A DNA stretch of 11,487 nt, taken from CAYWTX01 sp964461295 (GTDB lineage Bacteria; Planctomycetota; Phycisphaerae; SM23-33). Below the pieces are notes generated by a model. That model searched no databases and was not told the DNA's origin. It saw only the letters and a program-made list of their open reading frames with translations. Below, piece after piece: positions 1-6,693 of this stretch; positions within the stretch are counted from its first letter, which is position 1; every line of letters begins with the position of its first letter. The position numbers and the translations under genes are program-made. The stretch is taken from the NCBI GenBank assembly GCA_964461295.1, contig CAYWTX010000306.1:1-11487 (forward strand), written 5' to 3'.

Positions 1-365
1 CGCCTGCGCCGACCCACGGCGGCGTAGGCCATCGGAACCTCGATGTTCCCCAGGACGTCCAGTTGCGGAAACAGGTTGAAGGACTGGAATACGAACCCGA
101 TGCGGGCGTTGCGGTGCCTGGCCAGGCTGTCGTCGCTCAGCCGCGACACGTCCTCGCCGGCCAGGCCGTACGTCCCGCTGTCCAGCGTGTCCAGCAGCCC
201 GATGATGTTCAGCAGCGTGCTCTTGCCCGAACCCGACGGGCCCATGATGGCCACGTACTGCCCGCGCCGGATGTGCAGGGTGACGCCCTTGAGCACTTCC
301 AGCCGGCGCGAGCCGAGCACGTAGTGCTTACGGACCTGCGTCAGTTCCACGATCATCTCTGGCAT
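1..365 (-). CDS. ABC transporter ATP-binding protein, MacB/LolD type (3' end cut by window)
   Basis: This is the nucleotide-binding subunit of an ABC exporter; it would hydrolyse ATP on the cytoplasmic side of the inner membrane. Only the first 121 residues are in the window. A perfect Walker A motif, GPSGSGKST, lies at residues 42-50. It is followed by LLNIIGLLD, typical of the MacB/LolD subfamily, and by the Q-loop FVFQSFNL with Gln94. The ABC signature, Walker B and H-loop lie beyond position 1. The ATG at 365 starts 15 bp after the stop of the membrane fusion gene, so the two are almost certainly cotranscribed. No good ribosome binding site precedes it, and a second in-frame ATG (residue 4) is an alternative start. 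By family precedent a MacB/FtsX-like permease gene should follow just outside the window, or the permease may be fused to this protein. The ATPase call is firm; the exported substrate is unknown. Confidence 0.93.
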   Translation of the reverse strand, partial: MPEMIVELTQVRKHYVLGSRRLEVLKGVTLHIRRGQYVAIMGPSGSGKSTLLNIIGLLDTLDSGTYGLAGEDVSRLSDDSLARHRNARIGFVFQSFNLFPQLDVLGNIEVPMAYAAVGRRR

Positions 366-380
366 GGGTTGGACCGGGAC

Positions 381-1904
381 CTATGGCTTGCCCGCCGTTG
401 CGGCCTGTTCCTGAGGCCGGAAGAGGTAGACCTGTTCGCCCTCGGAGACTCCCTCAACGAGTTCGACCAGGTCGTCGTTGCTTCTGCCGGGCTTGACCTT
501 GCGTTTTTCGGGCGCTCCGGCGGCGTGAACGTAGCACACGGGCTTGCCTTCGTCGTCGTGAACGGCCTCGATGGGCACGGCGACGACGCCTTCGGCTGTC
601 TCGGCCACGACCTGCACGCGGGTGGTCATGCCGCTGACCATGCGGGGGTCGACGGACTTGATCTCCACCACGCCGGAGTAGACCTTGGGGCTGGACTGGT
701 CCCAGGGCACCCGCGACTGGGCAAGTTGGCTGATGGACTTCAGCGTCCCCTCCAGCGTCAGTCCGGGAATCGCCTCGATGGTGATGACGGCCTTGCAGTC
801 GGGCTTGATCTTGCCCCGGTACTCCTCGCCGATGGAGATGTCGATCTCGAAGGCGCTGAAGTCGGGGATGGTCAACAGGGTGTTGCCCTGCCAGACCTCC
901 GCGCCGACCTTGACCTCCTGTTGCTGGCCCCCGTAGTACACGTTCTGACGCGGGTCGCCGTAGAGCACCACGCCGTCCACCGGCGCGGTCAACACGCATT
1001 TGTCCAGTTCCTTCCTCTGGTCGGCCAGTTCCACCTCGATCCTCCGGATGGAGTCTTGGCTCTTGCCGATCTCGGCCTCCTTCTGGAGCACCAGGCTTCG
1101 AGCGGCGACCTTGGCCTTTGCCAGGTCCAGTTCGGCGTTGGCGTGCGCCTGCCCCCTGGCGCGGAACGTCTGCGGATACTCGTAGGCCTTGAACATCTTG
1201 TGCGCCAGGAGGCAGACTTCCACGCCCTTCTCCGCCCCGGCCACCGCGCGGCGCGTGGCCTCGATCTGCTTGTCCATCGCGGCCTTCTGGTCCTCGTCCA
1301 CGAAGAGCCCCTCGTCGGCCTTGACCTGGAGCTCCAACATGGCTTTCTGGGCGTCGGCGAGGGCCTTCCGCCCGGTGCTGGTGGCGCCCTCCAGGTCGCG
1401 GAACTTCTTGGGACCGTCCAACTCGCGGTATTGCTTCAGGGCGTCGCGGGCCTGTTCCAGAAGCGACTGGGCCGTCGCGACGGCGCTCTTTCCGGCCGAC
1501 CGCTGGATCAGCAGGTCCTCCTGAGCCACGGTCAACTGCCTCCTCGCCGTCTCCAACTCGCCTTCCTTCAGGCGGATCTGGTCGATGATCGGCTGGCGCT
1601 CGAACTCGATGAGCTTGTCGCCCTTCTTGACCGCCTTACTCGTGGGAACGACCCAGGCGATCTTGGCCCGGCCATTGAGTTGGCTGCTCAGCGTGTGGTT
1701 CTTGAGCGCCCGCACCTGGCCGCTTTCCACGATCCCGATCCGCAGCGTCGTGCGCTTGGCCGTGTGGAAGCGAGCCTCCGCCAGGCCCCCGCCGCCGCTT
1801 GCCGGGGCCAGGTGCTTGCGGTACAACCCCGGGCCGTACCAGATGCCGGCCGCGCCGACGCCCAGCACGATCAGCCAGACGAGTATCTTCGCCAGTCGTC
1901 GCAT
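381..1904 (-). CDS. HlyD/MacA-family periplasmic adaptor (membrane fusion protein)
   Basis: A 507-residue adaptor that would link an inner-membrane ABC exporter to an outer-membrane channel. One N-terminal membrane helix (about residues 5-24) is followed by a Gly-rich linker. The first half of a barrel-sandwich (lipoyl-like) domain covers about 50-105. A long alpha-hairpin or coiled coil, rich in Ala, Lys, Glu and Gln, covers about 106-305. The second half of the barrel begins at KCVLTAPVDGVVLYG (302-316), and beta-barrel and membrane-proximal domains run to about 495 (PIEAVHDDEGKPVCYV is typical of MacA-like proteins). The hairpin is longer than in classical MacA, which would suit a different outer-membrane partner. 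The ATG at 1904 is chosen because the helix begins there and AAGGG lies 8 nt upstream, overlapping the secretin stop codon and suggesting coupled translation. The open frame continues upstream to 3113, but that part is antisense-like shadow over the secretin gene. Family assignment is confident; substrate unknown. Confidence 0.92.
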   Translation of the reverse strand: MRRLAKILVWLIVLGVGAAGIWYGPGLYRKHLAPASGGGGLAEARFHTAKRTTLRIGIVESGQVRALKNHTLSSQLNGRAKIAWVVPTSKAVKKGDKLIEFERQPIIDQIRLKEGELETARRQLTVAQEDLLIQRSAGKSAVATAQSLLEQARDALKQYRELDGPKKFRDLEGATSTGRKALADAQKAMLELQVKADEGLFVDEDQKAAMDKQIEATRRAVAGAEKGVEVCLLAHKMFKAYEYPQTFRARGQAHANAELDLAKAKVAARSLVLQKEAEIGKSQDSIRRIEVELADQRKELDKCVLTAPVDGVVLYGDPRQNVYYGGQQQEVKVGAEVWQGNTLLTIPDFSAFEIDISIGEEYRGKIKPDCKAVITIEAIPGLTLEGTLKSISQLAQSRVPWDQSSPKVYSGVVEIKSVDPRMVSGMTTRVQVVAETAEGVVAVPIEAVHDDEGKPVCYVHAAGAPEKRKVKPGRSNDDLVELVEGVSEGEQVYLFRPQEQAATAGKP

Positions 1905-1915
1905 GGTGGCAGCCC

Positions 1916-3343
1916 TTAGTTCGCCGGCACGCGGATGACCTGGCCCGACGGCAGGCGGATCGTCCGGCCGGCCGGTGGGCCGGTCGGCGCCGGGTTGGCG
2001 GGCATGCTGGCCGGCGCAGTCGTCGGGCGCGTGTCCGGCTCGGCGGGCGCGGGGAGAGGCGGTGGCGGCGGCGGTGGCGCCCGGTAGATCCACTCCGGCT
2101 CGTCGGCCGGCCTGCTGGCCGGGGCGGGGCGGTTGGGATCGGGCACGGCCCGCCGCACCCGCTCCTCCACGTCCTCCATCCCCACGCCGGGCTTGTGCAG
2201 ACGTTCGCTGTTGGCCTGCTCGGGCGGAAGGATGTTGATCCGCAGGAAGAAGATCAACTGCGTCTTGAGGTTCTGCTCGCGGCGGCTCTGGAACAGCAGC
2301 CCGACCGTCGGAACGTCTCCAAGCCCGGGCACCTTGCGGAGCACCTGGCGGTCCTCCTCCCGAAGCAGGCCGCCGATGGTCAGCACCTGCCCGTCCTTGA
2401 TCGACAGGATCGTCCGCACGTTGCGGATCGCGACCACCGGGTTGGATATGCCGCTGGGGCCCGCGGCCGTGTACCCCGTGACCGTCGAGACCTCGGGGTT
2501 GATCTCCAGACGGGCCGTGTCGCCTGCGATCTGCTGCGGCGTTACCCGCAACTTGATGCCCACCCGCTTGAAGTTGGTCGTCGTGCTGACCGAACCGGAG
2601 ACCACCGTGGCGCTCTGGACGGGGACCTCCTCGCCGGTGATGATGCTGGCCTCGGCGCCGGTCGTCACGATCAGGTTGGGCGAACTGAGAATCCGCGCCT
2701 TGCCCTTGGTCACCAGCATCCGCAGGAACAGGTCCAGTTGCAGGCCGTCCATCGACAGGGCGCGGATGTTGATCTGCATGCCCTGGTTGGTGTTGGGGTT
2801 CGCACCGGGGGTCGCCAGCATGTCCTGGCTGTTCTGGAGGACCCGGCTGCCTCCGCCCACGATGTTCTTGTACATCTGGTTCAGTTCGATCTCCAGGTCG
2901 CTGTCCACCGTCACCTCGACCACCCGGGCCTCCACGAGCACCTGGGGCACGGGGCGGTCCAACTCCCTCGCCATGGCCAACAGCCCGGGCACCAGGTCCT
3001 TGGTGTCGCTGACGATCAGCGTGTTCATCGCCGGGCTGCACTCCACCGTGCCTTCGGGACTGACGAAGCCGCTCATCGCCTCCTTCAGCATCTCCGAGCG
3101 GATGTAGCGGCAACTGTAGATCAGGATCATCTTGCCGTTGGCGGCCTCAATGAGCTTCGGACCCGGCGGAGCCGCCAGCGGCGGGGCGTACCGCGTCGCC
3201 GGCTCCACAGCCGGCTGAGACGTGCCGACCCCGACGCCCGACGTCGGAGGCCTGACGGAGAACTCCTCGGTGCAGCCCACGGCGCAAGCCAAAGCAAACA
3301 CCGCAATGACTGCCCACAACGTACGCTGGCGGTAAAGACGCAT
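1916..3343 (-). CDS. Secretin-family outer-membrane channel lipoprotein (short GspD/PilQ-like)
   Basis: A 475-residue protein related to the C-terminal channel domain of type II/IV secretion secretins. A signal peptide ends in ACAVGC, giving a probable lipidated Cys24. One N-domain (about 70-130, including SPAMNTLIVSD) precedes the secretin domain at about 135-372. That domain shows VLVEARVVEVTV (135-146), the GEEVPVQ segment (237-243), RVGIKLRVTP (260-269), the GGLL turn (324-327) and VPGLGDVPTVGLLF (338-351), all hallmark secretin motifs. The C-terminus (about 405-475) is proline-rich with a run of seven prolines; it may bind peptidoglycan or another envelope partner, which is inference. 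It is shorter than GspD (about 650 residues) because it has fewer N-domains. The ATG at 3343 has AGG about 10 nt upstream. No pilus, pseudopilin or type II secretion ATPase gene is nearby; instead it is 11 bp from an HlyD-type adaptor gene and an ABC ATPase follows. Confidence 0.92.
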   Translation of the reverse strand: MRLYRQRTLWAVIAVFALACAVGCTEEFSVRPPTSGVGVGTSQPAVEPATRYAPPLAAPPGPKLIEAANGKMILIYSCRYIRSEMLKEAMSGFVSPEGTVECSPAMNTLIVSDTKDLVPGLLAMARELDRPVPQVLVEARVVEVTVDSDLEIELNQMYKNIVGGGSRVLQNSQDMLATPGANPNTNQGMQINIRALSMDGLQLDLFLRMLVTKGKARILSSPNLIVTTGAEASIITGEEVPVQSATVVSGSVSTTTNFKRVGIKLRVTPQQIAGDTARLEINPEVSTVTGYTAAGPSGISNPVVAIRNVRTILSIKDGQVLTIGGLLREEDRQVLRKVPGLGDVPTVGLLFQSRREQNLKTQLIFFLRINILPPEQANSERLHKPGVGMEDVEERVRRAVPDPNRPAPASRPADEPEWIYRAPPPPPPPLPAPAEPDTRPTTAPASMPANPAPTGPPAGRTIRLPSGQVIRVPAN

Positions 3344-3503
3344 CGTCCATCATCCTGGCTGGAGTCGGGCCGCTGCCCGAAGTAAGGACACTTCTTCGGT
3401 ATAACGCCGCAACCACGCCACCATTGCCGAGAAAGCGGGCATGATCCATGGTTTGTGGAAGAACCTCGCCGCCAGCGACCAGAACCACGCGACGGCCGCG
3501 ACC

Positions 3504-3520
3504 ACGTGCGATCTGCACGT
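3504..3520. other. Hairpin just downstream of the zinc-site M16 gene
   Basis: A perfect 6-bp inverted repeat, ACGTGC and GCACGT around a 5-nt loop, begins 4 nt after the peptidase stop codon. There is no T-run, so it is not a standard intrinsic terminator, but it could mark or protect the 3' end of the peptidase transcript. The rest of the 180-bp gap (3344-3523) should contain the promoter for the secretin operon. TTATAC at 3399-3404 on the minus strand is a possible -10, but I find no convincing -35 for it. Confidence 0.35.
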
Positions 3521-3523
3521 CGC

Positions 3524-4750
3524 CTACAGCTTCTCCACCGGTCCCAGCGCCGCCACCGTCGTCGCCAGCAGATCGTACTGCCGCGACACCTCCAGCACCT
3601 GCTCGGCCGTCACCGCGAACAACTCCTCGATCTGCCGCTCCAGCGGCATGTACTCGTGCCGGTACAGCCAGTCCAGGGCCACCGCGCCCAGCCGCTCCAT
3701 CGGCGCCTCACCCTTCAGCACCGACGCCGAGGCGATCTTGTTCTTCGCGGCCGTCAACTCCGCCGCCGTCGGCCCGGCGTCGAGGAACTTCCGCAGCTCG
3801 CGCTGCGCGATGTCCATCGCCTCGCCCGCGCGGTCCGGGTCCACCGTCAGGTACGTCAGGAACGCCCCCGTGCCGTCCAGCGAATCCAGCGCCATCGACG
3901 CCTCGTCGGCAATGGCGGGGTCCACCAGCGAGTAGTAGAGCCTGCTGCCGGTCGCGTCGCCCATCACCGCCGTCGCCAGCAGGGCGGCGTACCGCTGCGC
4001 GTCCTGCGCCGAGGGCGCCGGGCTGGCCAGCCCGAGCTGCTCTCGCACCAGGTCTTTGTCCACGGCGACCTTCCGCCGCCGCCCCACGGCCGGGCGGCTC
4101 GTGTCGCGCCCCACCTCCACCGGCGTCCACCCGCCGCAGAGCCGCTCCGCGGCGGCCGTAAGGGCGGCGAAGTCCACCTTCCCCGCCCCCGCCAGCACCA
4201 GGTTGCCCGGCGAGTACCGCTGCTGGAAGTACCGCCGCATGTCCTGCACGCGCAGGTTCGCGATCGACTCCTTCGTGCCCAGCACGCTCGTGCCCAGCGG
4301 GTGGGGCAGGAAATGCTCGGCCAGCAGCATGTCGTACAGGCGGAAGCTCGGAACGTCCTCGTAGCGGGCGATCTCGTCGAGGATCACCGTCCGCTCCAAC
4401 TCGAAGTCCTCGGCCCGCAGCGACGGGCGAAGCAGGTCGCACAGCAGGTCCAGCAGGCGATCCTGGAACTCCGGCAGCACGCCGCCGAAGTAAGCCGTCG
4501 TCTCCTGCGACGTGTAGGCGTTGTAGCTGGCGCCGATCTCGTCGAACTCGCGGTTGACGTCCAAGGCCGACCGGCGCGGCGTGCCCTTGAACATCATGTG
4601 CTCCAGGAAATGGCTCACGCCGGCCACCCCCGGCGTCTCGTCGCGGCTGCCGGTCCGCACGAAGAACCCCGCCGCCATCGACGCCGCCTGCGGATTGACC
4701 TCCGCGACGATCGTCAAACCGTTGCCAAGTTGTATGTGCCTGAATTCCAT
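3524..4750 (-). CDS. M16 family zinc metallopeptidase, catalytic subunit
   Basis: A 408-residue, single-chain M16B-type peptidase, the half-size form related to mitochondrial processing peptidase. It keeps the inverted zinc motif HxxEH as HFLEH at residues 47-51, and a downstream Glu at about 126 (in TVILDEIARYED) at the spacing expected for the third zinc ligand, so it should be catalytically competent. The C-terminal half keeps GSR (Arg270), but the position 13 residues later, normally Tyr of the R/Y substrate-binding pair, is Glu283. The ATG at 4750 is preferred over the in-frame ATG at 4768: GGAG sits 5 nt before 4750 and nothing comparable precedes 4768. There is no signal peptide, so it is probably cytoplasmic. 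It is downstream of a second M16 gene with the reciprocal defect and probably forms a heterodimer with it. The natural substrate cannot be read from sequence. Confidence 0.93.
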   Translation of the reverse strand: MEFRHIQLGNGLTIVAEVNPQAASMAAGFFVRTGSRDETPGVAGVSHFLEHMMFKGTPRRSALDVNREFDEIGASYNAYTSQETTAYFGGVLPEFQDRLLDLLCDLLRPSLRAEDFELERTVILDEIARYEDVPSFRLYDMLLAEHFLPHPLGTSVLGTKESIANLRVQDMRRYFQQRYSPGNLVLAGAGKVDFAALTAAAERLCGGWTPVEVGRDTSRPAVGRRRKVAVDKDLVREQLGLASPAPSAQDAQRYAALLATAVMGDATGSRLYYSLVDPAIADEASMALDSLDGTGAFLTYLTVDPDRAGEAMDIAQRELRKFLDAGPTAAELTAAKNKIASASVLKGEAPMERLGAVALDWLYRHEYMPLERQIEELFAVTAEQVLEVSRQYDLLATTVAALGPVEKL

Positions 4751-4755
4751 TGTGT

Positions 4756-4759
4756 CTCC
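4756..4759 (-). promoter_or_regulatory. Ribosome binding site that fixes the M16 catalytic-subunit start
   Basis: GGAG on the minus strand with a 5-nt spacer (ACACA) to the ATG at 4750. The upstream candidate ATG at 4768 has only GCGGTTGA before it, part of a repeat element, so this site decides the start. Confidence 0.65.
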
Positions 4760-4770
4760 GAAATCCATTC

Positions 4771-4854
4771 AACCGCAAGGAACGCGAAGAACGCGGAGAT
4801 TCAAGGAGAGACAGATCCCTTGCGGCCTCTGCGGCCTCTGCGGCCTCTGCGGTT
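4771..4854. repeat. 9-bp-periodic inverted repeat element between the two M16 genes
   Basis: The spacer between the two peptidase genes is almost wholly a hairpin-like element. Its outer ends are perfect complements: AACCGC at 4771-4776 and GCGGTT at 4849-4854. Inside, the left arm steps in 9-bp units (GCAAGGAAC, GCGAAGAAC, GCGGAGATT). The right arm has three exact tandem copies of TGCGGCCTC (4821-4847) followed by TGCGG. Read on the minus strand, the right arm is the same GCAGAGGCC-type 9-mer, so the arms are diverged copies in opposite orientation. From memory, 'CCGCAGAG..CGCAGAG' intergenic elements of this style occur in many environmental bacterial genomes; that recollection is not checked here. 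It would be transcribed in the peptidase mRNA and could fold. Confidence 0.75.
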
Positions 4855-4859
4855 AACTG

Positions 4860-6104
4860 CTACTCCCCCAGCACGCTCATGTCCAGCGCCTTGGGCCCCA
4901 CCACCAGCACGGTGAAGTCCCGCGCGGGGAACTCCCGCAGGTAATCCAGCACGTCCGCCGCCGTGACCGACTCCACCGCGGAGGCGATCTCGCCGAAGCT
5001 CCGCAGCCGCCCCAGGTGATACCAGTCGCCCGCCAGGGCGTGCGCCCTGGCGCCGGTCGACTCGTTCTGCATGATCAGCGAACTCTTGAGCTGCGTGCGG
5101 GCCCTGGCCAACTCGTCCTCGCCGATGCCCTTCTCCAGCCGGCGAATCTCCCGCACCGTCAGGTCGAACATCTCCTGGGCAAACCGCGGCGTCGCCGCCT
5201 CGTAGGTGAACATTCCCGCCTGCGTCCGCAAACTGTGGTAGTGGCAGCCCACGTGATACGCCAGCCCGCGCTTCTCCCGCACCTCGGTGTGCAGCCGGCT
5301 GCCCGCCCCGCCCGACAGCACCATCTCCGCCATCCGCGCCGCATAGTACCCCCGGTGGCCGAACGTCGCCGCCGGGTGCGCCATCGCCACGTGAACCTGC
5401 GCCGTGTCCTTCTCGACGTGCACCACGCCGCGCGGCGCCTTCTCCGCCGCCACCCCGGCTGCCGCGCCGCCGTTCCACTCGCCGAACAGCCCTTCCACTC
5501 GCTCGCTGATCGCCTGCCAATCGAACGCGCCCGCCACGCCGAAGATCGCCCCTCGCGGCCGCATCGACCCCCGCCAATGCTCGCGCAGGCCCTCGCCCGT
5601 CATCGCCTCCAGCGACTCGCTCGTGCCGTAGATGCAGCGGCCCAGCGGCAGGCCGTAAAACCGCTCGCGAAGCAGCAGCATGCACTGGCGGGCCGGTTCG
5701 TCGGACAGCGATTCCAGGTCCTGCCGCGTCAACTCCCGGCACGGCTCAAACGTCTCGTCCTCCAGCCGCGGGCGCAGCACCACGTCGGCGACCAGGCCCA
5801 GCACCTCGGGCAGGTTGCGCCCGAGCTGCCCGGCCGAGAACAGCACGTGTTCGCTCTGTACGTGCTGGGAGTGTTGGCACCCCAGGGCGTCCAGGGCGTC
5901 GTTAAGCTGGCGGGTGTTGCGATCGGCCGCGCCGCGAAGCGACCACTCCTCGGCGACGCTCGCCGCGCCCGCCGCCGTCGGCGGGTCGTGCGCCGCCCCG
6001 GCCTGCACGGCCAGCGTCAGCGACGCCGACGCCACGCTCTCCATCCGCTGCCCCAGCAGCACCATCCCGTTGGGCAGTTGTTTTGTGTGAAGTTCTTCCG
6101 GCAC
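4860..6104 (-). CDS. M16 family peptidase-like protein, non-catalytic partner subunit
   Basis: A 414-residue M16B-fold protein. The segment aligning with the zinc motif reads SVAEE (residues 49-53) instead of HxxEH: both zinc-binding His are lost and only the Glu remains, so it should not be a protease alone. The C-terminal half has the classic GSRLHTEVREKRGLAYHVG motif (268-286), with Arg270 and Tyr283 forming the R/Y pair that holds substrate in this family. Its neighbour shows the opposite pattern (zinc site present, Tyr missing), which fits known two-subunit M16B proteases with one zinc subunit and one R/Y subunit. The start is GTG at 6104 with AGAGG 6 nt upstream. It lies 53 bp after hicA and 109 bp before the catalytic subunit, all on one strand, so shared transcription is likely. 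No signal peptide is seen. Confidence 0.9.
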   Translation of the reverse strand: MPEELHTKQLPNGMVLLGQRMESVASASLTLAVQAGAAHDPPTAAGAASVAEEWSLRGAADRNTRQLNDALDALGCQHSQHVQSEHVLFSAGQLGRNLPEVLGLVADVVLRPRLEDETFEPCRELTRQDLESLSDEPARQCMLLLRERFYGLPLGRCIYGTSESLEAMTGEGLREHWRGSMRPRGAIFGVAGAFDWQAISERVEGLFGEWNGGAAAGVAAEKAPRGVVHVEKDTAQVHVAMAHPAATFGHRGYYAARMAEMVLSGGAGSRLHTEVREKRGLAYHVGCHYHSLRTQAGMFTYEAATPRFAQEMFDLTVREIRRLEKGIGEDELARARTQLKSSLIMQNESTGARAHALAGDWYHLGRLRSFGEIASAVESVTAADVLDYLREFPARDFTVLVVGPKALDMSVLGE

Positions 6105-6157
6105 GCTAAACCTCTATCCGTGGAGCGGGTCGAGGAAGGCCCAGAGGAGGGAAGGAA

Positions 6158-6379
6158 CTACAGCAGTTCCAAGAAACCTTCCACCGTCATTCCAGAAGCA
6201 CGAATCAACGACCGCAACGTGCCTGGCGCTATCTCCCGGTGTTGCGGAACTGACAAGCTGGCCCATTCCCCGGCCTTCAGAGGCATGATGTGGCTACCTC
6301 GTTGGCGGCTCACGTGCCATCCGGCCCGAAGGAACGCTCTGACTGCCTGCGATCCCGAGATCACCGGGAACTTCGGCAC
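6158..6379 (-). CDS. hicA: HicA-family mRNA interferase toxin
   Basis: A 73-residue HicA (YcfA-type, double-stranded-RNA-binding fold) toxin. Family features are clear: PVISGSQAVRAFLRAGWHVSRQ at the N-terminus, the catalytic histidine in GSHIM (His30), then SLSVPQH and the C-terminal GTLRSLIRASGMTVEGFL. HicA proteins cleave mRNA and are neutralised by HicB. The start is GTG at 6379, whose G is also the last base of the hicB stop (TAGTG), so translation is probably coupled to the antitoxin. The frame stays open upstream to 6625, but that part runs through hicB in another frame and is not HicA sequence. The gene appears intact, with its catalytic residue present. The M16 peptidase genes follow 53 bp downstream on the same strand, with no obvious terminator between. 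Confidence 0.93.
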   Translation of the reverse strand: MPKFPVISGSQAVRAFLRAGWHVSRQRGSHIMPLKAGEWASLSVPQHREIAPGTLRSLIRASGMTVEGFLELL

Positions 6380-6585
6380 TAGACGGCGACCTCGACCTCT
6401 CTGATGGCCACAGTCAGCGGCATTCCTGCTTCGGCTCGAGCCTCCAGGCATCCCACGATCGCCTCCCGAATGTTCACCAAAGCCTCTTCTTCGGTCTTGC
6501 CTTGCGACACGCAGCCGGGAATCGAGGGACACTCCGCCACGACCATGCCTGTCTCGTCGCGATCCAAGGTCACCAATAACCGCAT
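6379..6585 (-). CDS. hicB: HicB-family antitoxin (short form)
   Basis: A 68-residue HicB antitoxin with the typical partial RNase-H-like domain: MRLLVTLDRDETGMVVAECP, then PGCVSQGKTEEEALVNIREAI. It would bind and block HicA. The chosen ATG at 6585 has GAGGT 5 nt upstream; a longer reading from 6618 would begin upstream of the -10 box of the promoter and is rejected. Many HicB proteins carry a C-terminal ribbon-helix-helix or helix-turn-helix domain that represses their own promoter. This one ends soon after the core fold and has no visible DNA-binding domain. The order is antitoxin then toxin, the reverse of the classical hicAB layout but seen in other genomes. It is divergent from gpsA with a 108-bp gap between the starts. 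Confidence 0.92.
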   Translation of the reverse strand: MRLLVTLDRDETGMVVAECPSIPGCVSQGKTEEEALVNIREAIVGCLEARAEAGMPLTVAIREVEVAV

Positions 6586-6602
6586 GATCCACCTCGACAC
6601 GC

Positions 6603-6632
6603 ATTGTAAGGCGAGCAATCAGCAATGGTCAA
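6603..6632 (-). promoter_or_regulatory. Sigma-70-like promoter of hicBA
   Basis: On the minus strand, TTGACC (6632-6627) and TACAAT (6608-6603) are separated by 18 bp; each matches the consensus at five of six positions. Transcription would start near 6596, only about 10 nt before the hicB ATG, giving a very short leader that still contains the GAGGT ribosome binding site. The spacer carries a direct repeat, ATTGCTG then ATTGCTC, that could be an operator (inference). Confidence 0.7.
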
Positions 6633-6693
6633 GCCGCAGCAACAGGAACGGGCCGGCTGGACACCAGGAGCGACAGACTGTAGGTTACCCGCC

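Noticed and set aside
63..1919. 618-codon plus-strand open frame
   Set aside because: It is antisense to the HlyD and ATPase genes; rich in His, Leu, Asp and Gly with no recognisable domain. Long open antisense frames are expected in very GC-rich coding DNA.
1905..3113. 403-codon upstream extension of the HlyD open frame
   Set aside because: It overlaps the clearly coding secretin gene on the same strand in another frame and is Gly/Arg/Pro/Gln-rich nonsense; the real membrane helix and ribosome binding site are at 1904.
1799..3385. 528-codon plus-strand frame over the secretin gene
   Set aside because: Shadow of the secretin codon bias; His/Arg/Asp-rich without domains.
4821..4852. CRISPR-like or minisatellite array
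   Set aside because: The units are 9 bp with no spacers and end after three copies; they are one arm of an inverted repeat element.
3455..4915. 486-codon plus-strand frame over the catalytic M16 gene
   Set aside because: Antisense shadow; the minus frame has the zinc motif and matches the family along its length.
5016..6404. 462-codon plus-strand frame over the second M16 gene and hicA
   Set aside because: Arg/His/Pro-rich shadow that crosses two real genes and their boundary.
6380..6625. N-terminal extension of HicA to 155 residues
   Set aside because: It reads through hicB out of frame; HicA homology begins at the GTG at 6379, which gives the family's normal size.
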